Part shown: positions 23,256 to 32,225 of the stretch, piece after piece | Layout: every line of letters starts with the position of its first letter | Numbering within the stretch: position 1 is the first letter of the stretch | Origin: a virus | DNA length: 33,874 bases | Strand: one strand, 5' to 3' | Virus record (IMG/VR): IMGVR_UViG_3300025840_000124 | Location: 1 to 33,874 of that record | Notes under the pieces: model-generated | The model's input: the letters and a program-made list of their open reading frames with translations, nothing else | Databases searched by the model: none | What the model was told of the DNA's origin: nothing | Position numbers and translations under genes: made by a program

Positions 23256-23646
23256 CTATAATATTGTCCTTTTTTAATAACATTCTTTGTAAATCAGTAG
23301 TACTACCAACAAAGACATTATTATTCGTCACTCGTTTAGCTTCTTCAGTTTCTTCTTTTGTTAAATCTTTCTTTTGCTTTTGAAGATCCATTAGGTTCTT
23401 TGTCACATCACTTATATTTTTTATTGTTTGTGATAATACTTCAAAAGCTCTTGGATGTTCTGATTCTCTGGCTAATTCAGATAAAACATCCATTGACCTT
23501 GTTCCTGTGTAAATTAAATCTTTATATGTTTTACGAGAAAATTCATAATCATCTTTCACATCTTTATCAATTGAAAGTGGTCTATCTCGTTTTACCTCTG
23601 GCAAATTTTTATTTAAGCTTGCCATCATTTTTTCTTTCTTTTCCAT
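23236..23646 (-). CDS. 16: Terminase small subunit gp16
   Basis: Ring-forming DNA-recognition subunit that regulates gp17. The 136-aa protein has the T4-family pattern: a DDYEFSRKTYKDLIYTG helix, the SEHPRAFEVLSQTIKNISDV helix pair and the NVFVGSTTDLQRML ending close to T4 gp16. The start is uncertain: the first ATG (23646) has no good Shine-Dalgarno, while in-frame ATGs at 23628 and 23625 follow a purine-rich GAAAAGAAAG run. Confidence 0.9.
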   Translation of the reverse strand: MEKKEKMMASLNKNLPEVKRDRPLSIDKDVKDDYEFSRKTYKDLIYTGTRSMDVLSELARESEHPRAFEVLSQTIKNISDVTKNLMDLQKQKKDLTKEETEEAKRVTNNNVFVGSTTDLQRMLLKKDNIIDAENQE

Positions 23647-23647
23647 A

Positions 23648-24394
23648 TTAACTTATTGTGGTAATTACAGTGTAATTATCATCTTCATCTGCAGTATTAG
23701 GATTAATTGTAATATCCATATTTTCTAAAATATTAGCACCACTGCTATCTTCATTAAAATCAATATTAATTTCTCGTATAATACCAGTATTTGATGTAGG
23801 ACCGTAAAACTTCATTTTCATAGTAAAGTCTAGTTGATATATGAGAACTCTTCGTTCTGTAAACTCACCTTCATATTGATCATCTATTTGTACTCCACCT
23901 AATATAACAGCAACGTCTTGTTTATGATCCCATCCATCAATAGGTTTTATTGTGACATTATATTCTGGTGAAAAATAAGGGAGTATCTGTTCGACTATTT
24001 GTAACCCATCGTCTTGATTCTTCGCCATAATATAAAGTGACATTCCTATGTCATAAGAAGTAAAGTGTTTAATTGTTTTCTTTTTTGTTACATCAGAAGC
24101 ATGTAATTCAACGACTTGATTACGTTTTGCAAGTTTCTGTGTAGTATCTATTGTAAGAGATGTAATCTCAAATGCCATTCTTGGAAGCTTAATTGCCATA
24201 GGAGCATCAAACCCAGTCTCTTGATCTAAACGTGCTAGGAACTTTTGTTTTGGTCCATAGGCCAAAGGAACTCGTACCTGATTTAAAACACTACCATCAG
24301 CAGCTTTTCGTATGACTTTTAAATTATTAAATAGTGTACCAAATACGGCCACTGATTTTCTCATTGTTGCGTGATAAAAATGATCTCCAAACAT
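23648..24394 (-). CDS. 15: Tail terminator/sheath stabiliser gp15
   Basis: Caps the finished tail and joins it to the neck. The 248-aa protein (T4 272 aa) starts MFGDHFYHATMRKSVAVFG, followed by FNNLKVIRK and a VPLAYGPKQKFLARLDQ segment, all conserved in gp15 proteins. A later RRVLIYQLDFTMKMKFYGPT block also matches. It overlaps gp14 by 1 nt (TAATG) and is followed 1 nt later by gp16. Confidence 0.95.
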   Translation of the reverse strand: MFGDHFYHATMRKSVAVFGTLFNNLKVIRKAADGSVLNQVRVPLAYGPKQKFLARLDQETGFDAPMAIKLPRMAFEITSLTIDTTQKLAKRNQVVELHASDVTKKKTIKHFTSYDIGMSLYIMAKNQDDGLQIVEQILPYFSPEYNVTIKPIDGWDHKQDVAVILGGVQIDDQYEGEFTERRVLIYQLDFTMKMKFYGPTSNTGIIREINIDFNEDSSGANILENMDITINPNTADEDDNYTVITTIS

Positions 24395-25338
24395 TAGTAT
24401 GTCTCCGATGGATCACCAAATGGATTTGATTCTGAGAAGTCAATAAATCCATCAGCATCTATTTCAAAATCTACATTTTGAGCAGCCCCATCTGTCGCCC
24501 ATGCTTGTTCAGTAGTATCTGTTAGGTCACTATATATTGTAGCAATGGTACCTGTATAACTATTTGTTCTACCAGTTATTGTACCATTAACACTAAAATC
24601 TTTTGCTACTGTTGTACCAGAAGCTCCAATATGTCCTACCCATATTTTTAAAAGTACATCTGATATTTTTGTTCTTTGTAACACTTCACCAAAGACTTTA
24701 ACTGCTGGAGTATCACCGTCTGCAGCAGTTAAAGTTTGTTCAACAATTTCGCCAACTTCAAAATGATTACCTCCTGTAATGGTAATATCCATCGCAAGCT
24801 GATATGCTGATTGAGAAGATTTATCATCAACTTCAACAATACCTGTATCAAAGTCCTCATCATTATATTCAAAGAGACTACATTGCATGCGATATACTGG
24901 AAGATTTGAGAGTTGATAAAATGGTTGATCATCTTCAACATAAGATATTTCAAAGAATGAATTTGTCATTGGTAAGAAGATTAGATCACCTTCTTGTGGT
25001 CTTGGATCAATTACATTATCTGAAAAGATACCTACTCTTGTTTCCCATCTTCTTCGTGATACAATAAATGTACATTCATCTCGTATTTCTAATCCAAACT
25101 TAGAATATAAATCACCCGAGCCTTCAAAGCCTTCGGTGTTTTCAATATACATTTCTAAGAGATATGCATCATCGAATTTTGATGCTGGGTCTTCGTTTAG
25201 GATATCATCGCGATTGACAAGAGTACGAGGAATATAATAGACATCTTGTCCATATATTTTTAATGATTCGATTATCAGGTCTTCGTAAAGATTCTGTTCA
25301 GATTTTACGGCCTGAGAAAAATATACATTTCTCGGCAT
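24394..25338 (-). CDS. 14: Neck protein gp14
   Basis: Head-completion/neck protein linking the packaged head to the tail. The 314-aa protein (T4 256 aa) has the gp14 start MPRNVYFSQAVKSEQNLYED, the IYGQDVYYIPRTLVNRDDIL segment and the LIFLPMTNSFFEISYVEDDQ block. The C-terminal 100 residues contain Thr/Gly-rich beta repeats beyond the T4 length and may be a surface-exposed extension. It lies 3 nt after gp13. Confidence 0.94.
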   Translation of the reverse strand: MPRNVYFSQAVKSEQNLYEDLIIESLKIYGQDVYYIPRTLVNRDDILNEDPASKFDDAYLLEMYIENTEGFEGSGDLYSKFGLEIRDECTFIVSRRRWETRVGIFSDNVIDPRPQEGDLIFLPMTNSFFEISYVEDDQPFYQLSNLPVYRMQCSLFEYNDEDFDTGIVEVDDKSSQSAYQLAMDITITGGNHFEVGEIVEQTLTAADGDTPAVKVFGEVLQRTKISDVLLKIWVGHIGASGTTVAKDFSVNGTITGRTNSYTGTIATIYSDLTDTTEQAWATDGAAQNVDFEIDADGFIDFSESNPFGDPSETY

Positions 25339-25341
25339 GTT

Positions 25342-26091
25342 TTATCCTGTCATGAAGTCGACTGGTTTTTCCCAATTCAATCGTGCTTCTTCTTCTAATT
25401 CTTTTAACTCTTCATTTGCATCATCAAATATTTGACGACCATTGAATGTAACTCCACCTGGCATTACCATACCTTCGAACTTAATTAAGTTTTGACCCCA
25501 TTGTCTTTTAATTAAAGCAGTTGCATATTTTTTTAAGAAGTAATCGTTATATACATCTGTGAATGTGTCGGGATCAATAATACGATAACATTCAATGATT
25601 AGATTATCACCAACCTCTACTTCTTCTGACCAGTCCATAAAAACTGTTAAGCGATTTTGATGTCTTTCAAAGTTTACATGCTTTTCGTCTGAATCAATAA
25701 CAAGATCGAGTAATGATAACCATTGTTGTGCCATTACATATTCTGTAAGACTTCCCATAAAGCCAAGAGCATATATATCATTTAAATGTATTTGATATCG
25801 AATATCAAACATGTCCGTTGAGGATACTGTTTCTCTTAAAGGTAGGATTCGAACAACATCTGTAACTAAATCGTTAATGGGTATATAACCGTTTGTAATA
25901 TCGTCTGCAGTGACTATATGTTTAAGATACACTTTTTCAATTGCATCATCATGATATGTTTGATAGAATTGTAAAGCTTCGTCTATTCTATCACTGACTT
26001 GATCTTCGTCAACATTTATTTCGATCACAGGTTCACCCAATGATCTTAAGCAATAATCAATAAGTGTTTGTCTGCTGTTAGGTTTTGCCAT
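25342..26091 (-). CDS. 13: Neck protein gp13
   Basis: Head-completion protein that acts with gp14 and gp15 in joining head and tail. The 249-aa protein starts MAKPNSRQTLIDYCLRSLGE, followed by VIEINVDEDQVSDRIDEALQ and FYQTYHDDAIEKVYL, which are the hallmark of gp13 in marine T4-like phages. A later YNDYFLKKYATALIKRQWGQ helix also matches. It has an AGGAAT Shine-Dalgarno and a late promoter 22 nt upstream of the ATG, and begins the neck-packaging transcript. Confidence 0.95.
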   Translation of the reverse strand: MAKPNSRQTLIDYCLRSLGEPVIEINVDEDQVSDRIDEALQFYQTYHDDAIEKVYLKHIVTADDITNGYIPINDLVTDVVRILPLRETVSSTDMFDIRYQIHLNDIYALGFMGSLTEYVMAQQWLSLLDLVIDSDEKHVNFERHQNRLTVFMDWSEEVEVGDNLIIECYRIIDPDTFTDVYNDYFLKKYATALIKRQWGQNLIKFEGMVMPGGVTFNGRQIFDDANEELKELEEEARLNWEKPVDFMTG

Positions 26092-26112
26092 AGTAAATTC
26101 CTATTATAATTC

Positions 26113-26120
26113 TATTTATA
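26113..26120 (-). promoter_or_regulatory. T4-type late promoter (TATAAATA) for gp13
   Basis: An exact late box in the 77-nt gap between the terminator hairpin after the fibre genes and gp13. The predicted leader includes AGGAAT. Confidence 0.75.
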
Positions 26121-26141
26121 ATAGTTTACACTTTAAAATAG

Positions 26142-26168
26142 TATAATGCGCCATAAAGACGCATTATA
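26142..26168 (-). terminator. Hairpin terminator after the fibre gene cluster
   Basis: On the minus strand TATAATGCG pairs with CGCATTATA (9 bp, 9-nt loop), directly adjoining the stop of the 115-aa gene and followed by CTATTTTAAAG. The U-run is short and the stem AT-rich, so moderate strength is expected. It separates the fibre transcript from the gp13 late promoter. Confidence 0.65.
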
Positions 26169-26516
26169 TTAACCAACTAATGTTCTTGTTACTGAAGTAG
26201 GTGTTACTAATTCAGCAATTTGTGCATCCAATCCATCTTTAAGTTCTTGTACCATATCAGCGCCTAATGCTGCCTCTACCCAACCTTGAACTTGTGAAGC
26301 AGTTACATCATCAAAATCTGTAAAGTCAGATATATCTGATGTATCTAATGCTTGAGAACCATAGTTACTTGCTGTTAGGTTATTTCCTTCTGAATCTTGA
26401 TTTGCATCATCTTCAGCAATTAATCGCCAGTGTACATTATGAATCACATTGCTATGATCTCCTTCAGTTGGATAAGTATCTACTGTTGATACGTTCCATG
26501 TATATGATATTGCCAT
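26169..26516 (-). CDS. Conserved 115-aa phage protein after the large fibre
   Basis: Starts MAISYTWNVSTVDTYPTEGD and continues with an NVIHNVHWRLIAEDD segment, a pattern I recall from small proteins next to fibre genes in marine phages. The C-terminal half (DFDDVTASQVQGWVEAALG then a helix) looks globular. It could be a fibre-associated or assembly protein; no function is established to me. It lies 18 nt downstream of the 1598-aa fibre with a GGAG site, and ends at the terminator hairpin. Confidence 0.78.
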   Translation of the reverse strand: MAISYTWNVSTVDTYPTEGDHSNVIHNVHWRLIAEDDANQDSEGNNLTASNYGSQALDTSDISDFTDFDDVTASQVQGWVEAALGADMVQELKDGLDAQIAELVTPTSVTRTLVG

Positions 26517-26534
26517 ATTTTTCTCCTTTTTGTT

Positions 26535-29500
26535 TTAGCTTTCTAAAGCTGCTATACGAGCCTCTAAAGACTCAATTATTGTTTGTTGTTCTTGTAATGC
26601 TTTGGTTAAAAGCGGTACAAGTTTTGCATGATCCATTGTCTGAGCATCTATAGTGCTGCCTGGTATTTCGTTTCCATCAGCATCTAAAAATGCATCTTTA
26701 ATTGCATCTTTTTCTCCAATCACCGAATTTGGTACAACTTCTGCGGCTTCGTGGGCTATGAAACCGTCTATTGGAGTATCTGTTTCATCTGCTATCCAAT
26801 TAAATCTACAAGGTTTTAATTGCTTAAGTCTTGTAATTGCATCCCAGTCATAGACAACATTTTCTTTTAAACGATAGTCTGATGAAGTGCTATATGTTGT
26901 AGCTGAATAAGTATAAGTGATTTGACCTGCAACACCAGCACCTCCATTAAAAAACTGCAATGGAGTATCTGTTGAACTTGTGCTAGTGGCTTTAAATGCT
27001 ATTCCTCTCTGTCTGCCTGTTGAGTGCTGAATCCACATATTTGAATATCCAGGCGTTCCATATCCACTTGTTGTATTTATAAATATGCTTTGACTTTCAT
27101 CAATTCGCATTGCCTCTGTGTTGTTAGTAGCAATTACTGTAGGGCTATTTGCTTTGCCCCAAAGATATGCTGCACCTGTGTTGGCAGCCATATAAAAATC
27201 GCCTGTTGCCCCATGACTTATTCTTACTGCGGTAAAACTTGCACCAACATCATCTAGTTCTAAACCACCACCATTTGAACCAAAGCCAGAAAAGTCTGGT
27301 GATGTTTCATTTATTCCAACATTGCCTGCAGAGTCAATAATCATGCGAGTGCTACCACCCAAGTTATGAGTAGTTGCATTATGTGTACCTAGGTAAATTT
27401 CAGTTGCTGGATTTAATTCATAAGGACCATGTCCAATATATACTCTGTTACTACTTGAGTTTGAAAAAGAACCAATTATCATTACACCAGCATTACCATC
27501 ACCATTGCCTGAGCCTGTTGCTTCGTTATAATGAGTCCCTCCAAGAGACGCCCATTTGTCTACACCACTTCCGTGTGCACCCATGATTATATTTCCACGG
27601 TTAGTATTACCAATATTTTCAAATACAGCTTGACCTAGAACGTGTAATCTTTCTTCAGGCACAGTCGTTCCAATGCCAACATTGCCTGAAGTATCAATAG
27701 CAAGTCGGTATGCAGAATTTTGATTATCTTTTATACCAAATAAATTTCCTCCACCAATACCAGAATGTATACCCCAATCTACTGACCCGCGTGATAAAGA
27801 TATACTAGTTATTGGCGTACCAGCTGCCCCTGTACCATCTAAAGATAAATTAACACTATCTCCCGATAAATGTAATTTTGTTGTTGGGTTAGTTGTCCCA
27901 ATTCCAACATTGCCTGATGAGTCGATACGCATACGTTCAGCTGAAGCGGTATAAAATTCTAGATGGTCATCATTATGAAAATAATTAATAGCTCCTGCAT
28001 ATTCACCAGCTCCACTATCTGAATCAGCAAAGAAAATACTTGTTTGACTACCATCTGTTGTAGCAATAGTCATTCCTTTTTGACCAGAACCAGCTATAAC
28101 TAAATCATTTGCTGCACCACTATAGTTAGAAGGACTACTCGTTCCAATTCCAACGTTGCCTGCTTCAGTAATTCTGAACCTCTCTTGATTACTTCCATCT
28201 ACACCATCTGATAAAGATATAAAAAAGTCTGAACCAAAATTAGCACCAACTCTATTTGCACCCAATACAACATCACATGCTTCTGAGTCTGCGTTAGATA
28301 GCTTAATAGCAGCAGTTGTTCCGCCAGCGTTTGTTGAATTTACAAAATCAGCAACAATTCCATTTGTAGGAGATGCTGATACAACTTCTAATGGTACGTC
28401 AGGCGAAGTCGTTCCAATTCCAACGTTGCCATTAGCTAAAATTCTAGCTTTTTCACTATTATTAGAACCTTCATTTGTACGGAAAGCTATATCTCTACCA
28501 AAATCTTCAAAGGCAATACTTGCGCCGTCTAAATCTCCATCTGATTGAGATAAAGCTCCAACTCTACCCATTTGGCCTGAGAATGCTGATTTTAAATAAA
28601 CTCCATAAGTAGTTGATCCTGATGCTTCTACTAATAAAATATTATTATCATCATTAGAAGAATTTTTAACATGAAGTCTTTTTGTAGGAGAACTCGTACC
28701 AATACCAACTCTATTATTTGTAGAATCAACTACTAAAGTAGATGTATCAAAAGTAACATCGCCTGTAAAATCTGGACTTGCCAATGGAGCTTTCAATGCA
28801 ATACTATTCGTAACGGTTGTACTAAAGTCTGCATCATCATTTAAAGCTGCAGCTAATTCATTTAATGTATCTAATGTGCCGGGAGCAGAATCAACAATTC
28901 CTGCAACTTCTGCATCTACGTATGCTTTTACTGATTGTTGAGTTGGTACAAGCGTTGCAGAGTTTGAAACCATGTTGTCTTCATCTGCAAAACCAGTTAT
29001 AGTTATTGTACCATCTGAAAGGCTTCCAAAGTTTGCTGTACCTGAAAGGTAGAGGTCTTTGAATCTGTCAATTGTTCCACCTAAACTGATGGCATCACTT
29101 CTGCGGTCTCCACTTCCGTCTCTTGGATGAATAACATCATAAGTTCCATTAACGGCTAGTGAGACGTCTCCATTAGCAAAATAAGTATTAGTAGTAAATA
29201 CACCAATACTTCCAACTGTTGTGTTGTCTTTTTGGAAGGTTGCAATGTCTCCGTCAGAAGTCTTACGATTAGCAAGTAAAGGGCTGCCAGAAGACATAGT
29301 AGCGTTAATACGACCGTCTGGTTTAAGCTCTGCACCTACATTGTCTTTTGAAGCACTAGTCTTACCCACCAACAAGTTGCCTGATGAGTCTATTCTCATG
29401 GCTTCGCTGTCTCTTGCAACGTGAAACCTTAAATCCATATGTGCGCCACTGGCTACTCTAGTAGAGACGATACGGCTCCCAACCGCTGAAGAATCGGATG

Positions 29501-31331
29501 TTCCTACAAAATCAATAGAAACACCTCTAGTACCAGTGTTGTCTGCCGTATTAGCTTGTAACTTTAATAAGGGATGTATTCCAGTAACAACTTGCTGATG
29601 GAGATGTAAAGCATTTGCAGGCGAAGTCGTACCAATACCAACGTTGCCTGATGAGTCTATGCGCATCTTCTCAGAAGTATTAATCAAGAACTGGTGTGAT
29701 GCCGCCCTAGTTTGTAAATTCTGATAAGCGTTTGTACTTCTGTCATAGTTGAGTATAAGATTTGTGTCATTAGTATTTTCAGGGAAAAACTCAAAACCCA
29801 CATTTCCTGTTTTAATATCAAGTCTTCCAATTGGACTACTCGTACCAATACCAACTCGCCCTGATGAGTCGATACGCATTGCTTCTGAGCCTCGCATAAG
29901 AAACCGAAGAGACTCGGTAGCAGTAGAATTGTCATTAGGGTCAACGCTTAGAATCATCGTCCCTTCGTAGTTAGTAATTGTATTTATGCTGTTATTAGTG
30001 CTGTTCGTATCTTCAAATGTAACTACTGTGCTTGTATCAGCTAAGTGGAGTTTAGACACTGGCGAAGTAGTTCCAATTCCCACGTTGCCTGATGGTGTAA
30101 TTCTCATGCGTTCACTACCAGTCAAAGTAGTGTTATTAGCTGCTGTATAAAATAAAATGTTATTAACTGCATTAGCAGAACTTATACCACCACCAATACT
30201 AACAGTTCCGCCTGTTACAGATGATGATGATGTCATTAACATACCAGTAATAGGCTCTTCTGCATTAGTATAATGAGAACCAACAATAGCACCATATTTA
30301 ATTGTTGCATCGCTTTCTGTATTGCTTACTCTAAACTGAGTTGATAAACCTGAATTTACAATGTTTAAAGCTGCACTGGGCGAAGTCGTACCAATACCCA
30401 AAGACTCAGCACTTGCATCCCAGAAGAACTTAGCCGTTGTGCCTGTATCCTCGTAGAAGGAGATGTCACCTGAACCCTCTACTTTAAGATGCGTCTTGGG
30501 TGTTGCGGCTGTGTTTGTTCTGAATTCAAAGGTAGAGCCTGTACCACTCCAAGAATTATCGAAGATAAAACGAGTCTCGTTAGCAGAATCATAAGAGATA
30601 ACTCCTTGATAACTTGCGTTTTGACCCAGTTCAATGGCTCCTGAATGAGTTGCCGCCCCACCAGTTGCAGACCATCCACTAAACTTCCCTTGCGTATCTG
30701 TAGTGTTAACAGAAGTAAGCCCATCCATTGTGGCTGTACCTGTTACGTCTATACCTGTTGAGGTTGTAGCTAGTTTGGCTGAGTTATCGTAGTAAAGAAC
30801 AACTTGTGCATCATTATTACAATAAATATAATTTTCTCCAGTATTACTTTGTAAAAACAAGTCATTATATTGAATATATAAATTTCCTGTCCCAGCCTCT
30901 GTTATGTAACTATGACTGCCATCATGGTAAATCTGTAAATCTGAACCTGCTCCAAAGACTGCTTTGTCGCTATCGCCAAAGTTTAAGTCGCCTGTGAGTG
31001 TTCCTCCAGCTAAAGGTAATTTAGTAGCAATACTGTTTGTTACAGTGGTACTAAAGTTTGCATCATCATTTAAAGCTGCAGCTAATTCGTTTAATGTATC
31101 TAATGCTGCAGGAGCGCTATCTGTTAAGTTTGCAATAGCTGTTGTTACAAATGCAGTACTTGCGACTGTTGTATCATTATCTCCCGCTGATGCTGTTGCA
31201 ACCGTTATAGCTTTACCTGTTAGATCTAAAGTTGCAGCTAATTTGTCAGCTGTAATACTTGTATCTGCAATTGAAGCAGTACTTATGGCTCCTGCTTCTA
31301 TAACGTTTGCTGTAATTTTTGTTAATGCCAT
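26535..31331 (-). CDS. Large tail fibre protein with S74 self-cleaving chaperone domain
   Basis: A 1598-aa fibre. The N-terminal part has ALTKITANVIEAGAI and a TLNELAAALNDD block that recurs near the middle. The shaft carries about eleven copies of a GNVGIGTTSP-type motif, often preceded by EAMRIDSSG, which is typical of phage fibre shafts. The C-terminus is a peptidase S74 intramolecular chaperone starting at SDYRLKEN (about residues 1484-1491), with the likely cleavage serine, and ends in a coiled coil (EQQTIIESLEARIAALE). In known S74 proteins the chaperone is released after trimer folding. A GAGGT site precedes the ATG. The two halves may derive from duplication of a shorter fibre. Confidence 0.92.
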   Translation of the reverse strand: MALTKITANVIEAGAISTASIADTSITADKLAATLDLTGKAITVATASAGDNDTTVASTAFVTTAIANLTDSAPAALDTLNELAAALNDDANFSTTVTNSIATKLPLAGGTLTGDLNFGDSDKAVFGAGSDLQIYHDGSHSYITEAGTGNLYIQYNDLFLQSNTGENYIYCNNDAQVVLYYDNSAKLATTSTGIDVTGTATMDGLTSVNTTDTQGKFSGWSATGGAATHSGAIELGQNASYQGVISYDSANETRFIFDNSWSGTGSTFEFRTNTAATPKTHLKVEGSGDISFYEDTGTTAKFFWDASAESLGIGTTSPSAALNIVNSGLSTQFRVSNTESDATIKYGAIVGSHYTNAEEPITGMLMTSSSSVTGGTVSIGGGISSANAVNNILFYTAANNTTLTGSERMRITPSGNVGIGTTSPVSKLHLADTSTVVTFEDTNSTNNSINTITNYEGTMILSVDPNDNSTATESLRFLMRGSEAMRIDSSGRVGIGTSSPIGRLDIKTGNVGFEFFPENTNDTNLILNYDRSTNAYQNLQTRAASHQFLINTSEKMRIDSSGNVGIGTTSPANALHLHQQVVTGIHPLLKLQANTADNTGTRGVSIDFVGTSDSSAVGSRIVSTRVASGAHMDLRFHVARDSEAMRIDSSGNLLVGKTSASKDNVGAELKPDGRINATMSSGSPLLANRKTSDGDIATFQKDNTTVGSIGVFTTNTYFANGDVSLAVNGTYDVIHPRDGSGDRRSDAISLGGTIDRFKDLYLSGTANFGSLSDGTITITGFADEDNMVSNSATLVPTQQSVKAYVDAEVAGIVDSAPGTLDTLNELAAALNDDADFSTTVTNSIALKAPLASPDFTGDVTFDTSTLVVDSTNNRVGIGTSSPTKRLHVKNSSNDDNNILLVEASGSTTYGVYLKSAFSGQMGRVGALSQSDGDLDGASIAFEDFGRDIAFRTNEGSNNSEKARILANGNVGIGTTSPDVPLEVVSASPTNGIVADFVNSTNAGGTTAAIKLSNADSEACDVVLGANRVGANFGSDFFISLSDGVDGSNQERFRITEAGNVGIGTSSPSNYSGAANDLVIAGSGQKGMTIATTDGSQTSIFFADSDSGAGEYAGAINYFHNDDHLEFYTASAERMRIDSSGNVGIGTTNPTTKLHLSGDSVNLSLDGTGAAGTPITSISLSRGSVDWGIHSGIGGGNLFGIKDNQNSAYRLAIDTSGNVGIGTTVPEERLHVLGQAVFENIGNTNRGNIIMGAHGSGVDKWASLGGTHYNEATGSGNGDGNAGVMIIGSFSNSSSNRVYIGHGPYELNPATEIYLGTHNATTHNLGGSTRMIIDSAGNVGINETSPDFSGFGSNGGGLELDDVGASFTAVRISHGATGDFYMAANTGAAYLWGKANSPTVIATNNTEAMRIDESQSIFINTTSGYGTPGYSNMWIQHSTGRQRGIAFKATSTSSTDTPLQFFNGGAGVAGQITYTYSATTYSTSSDYRLKENVVYDWDAITRLKQLKPCRFNWIADETDTPIDGFIAHEAAEVVPNSVIGEKDAIKDAFLDADGNEIPGSTIDAQTMDHAKLVPLLTKALQEQQTIIESLEARIAALES
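26600..31100. repeat. Repeated fibre-shaft DNA segments
   Basis: Inside the large fibre gene, short near-identical DNA blocks encoding the GNVGIGTTSP motif recur about eleven times (for example near 27680, 27905, 28150, 28420, 29640 and 30075). A longer pair encodes the LNELAAALNDD block: 29 nt are identical at 28831-28859 and 31060-31088, with similarity extending on both sides. Such repeats invite recombination that lengthens or shortens the fibre. Confidence 0.7.
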
Positions 31332-31332
31332 T

Positions 31333-31557
31333 TTAATTTACCTCTGGTATTCCTGCTATAGTTATTTCTATATCTGTGCCTGGAACAGTAACAATTTTAT
31401 CTTGTCCTGGTTGTAACCATACAGGGAAAAAAGTACCTTCATAATGTGCCATAAAACAAGTCATGCTTGTTCCATTTGTCATTTCTAAAATATCTCCTTC
31501 TTGCAATTCTGTACCGTCTGGTCTTGTTGTTACTTCTATATTGCTATTTATTATCAT
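31333..31557 (-). CDS. Small 74-aa protein between fibre genes
   Basis: Starts MIINSNIEVTTRPDGTELQE. The body is beta-rich with GDILEMTNG and an FPVWLQPGQDKIVTVPG segment, which suggests a small barrel. I take the start at 31557 because it overlaps the upstream stop as ATGA with AGGA nearby; a longer open frame to 31632 has no support. The gene ends 1 nt before the large fibre's ATG region. An accessory virion or fibre-chaperone role would fit the position, but I do not recognise the family. Confidence 0.7.
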   Translation of the reverse strand: MIINSNIEVTTRPDGTELQEGDILEMTNGTSMTCFMAHYEGTFFPVWLQPGQDKIVTVPGTDIEITIAGIPEVN

Positions 31558-32225
31558 AGTGGAAATCCTGATGACTTGAACTGTATGTTCATAGTTACGT
31601 TTGCCCCAGGAGTACCGTAAGTAGTACTCCAAGGAATTTTATAAACTCTTCGATTTGATAAATCTCCTACAACCTCTGTAGTAGTATTTATATTAAAATT
31701 ATGATCAAAAATTGTACTACTTCCTAACTGAACTCTTATTCCGTGTCTATAAGGTAGCGTACATCCCAAAGCGGTTTGACCATCAGAACCAGAAGTATAT
31801 TGAAAAGTTTTAATATACATAGTCCATACACCAGAATACAGCATCCAATATATTCCTTCATAGAGTATTCCATTTCCTCCTGAATTAGCGTGATACAACA
31901 CTTTACTTGCGTTTTGCAGTCCTCCTGTATTTAGAGACCAAGTATGCGAATTAGAACCAATAGTCGAACAACCATATCCAGTTCCATTTGTTGGAACTTT
32001 ATCATTAAATTCAAGCAAACTTAATGTTTGCATTGCAAGAGACCCTCCTCCATAATAAAGAAGTTTTCCTCTTAAATTATTTATGCTAATTGTTCCAGAT
32101 GTAGGCACACTTACTCCTGAGCTATAATACTCATTCAAGCCAATTGGGTCTGATCCTCCAAATTCACTTTGTACATTTGATAAACTCGCTGTACCTGTAG
32201 GAACTCCACTCGTAAAATTTGCCAT
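31554..32225 (-). CDS. Virion protein with marine-phage adhesin-type N-terminus
   Basis: A 223-aa protein. The N-terminal 55 residues, SLSNVQSEFGGSDPIGLNEY then VPTSGTISINNLRGK, form a module that recurs at the start of structural proteins in many marine phages and probably anchors them to the particle. The remainder is beta-rich, Gly/Ser/Tyr-rich and not recognisable; it may form a small receptor-binding or decorating domain. The start overlaps the stop of the upstream fibre by 1 nt. No signal peptide or catalytic motif is visible. Confidence 0.8.
   Translation of the reverse strand: MANFTSGVPTGTASLSNVQSEFGGSDPIGLNEYYSSGVSVPTSGTISINNLRGKLLYYGGGSLAMQTLSLLEFNDKVPTNGTGYGCSTIGSNSHTWSLNTGGLQNASKVLYHANSGGNGILYEGIYWMLYSGVWTMYIKTFQYTSGSDGQTALGCTLPYRHGIRVQLGSSTIFDHNFNINTTTEVVGDLSNRRVYKIPWSTTYGTPGANVTMNIQFKSSGFPL

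Noticed and set aside
26535-31331. Fibre repeats as a CRISPR array
   Set aside because: Repeats are irregularly spaced, imperfect, in frame and encode the GIGTTSP fibre motif.
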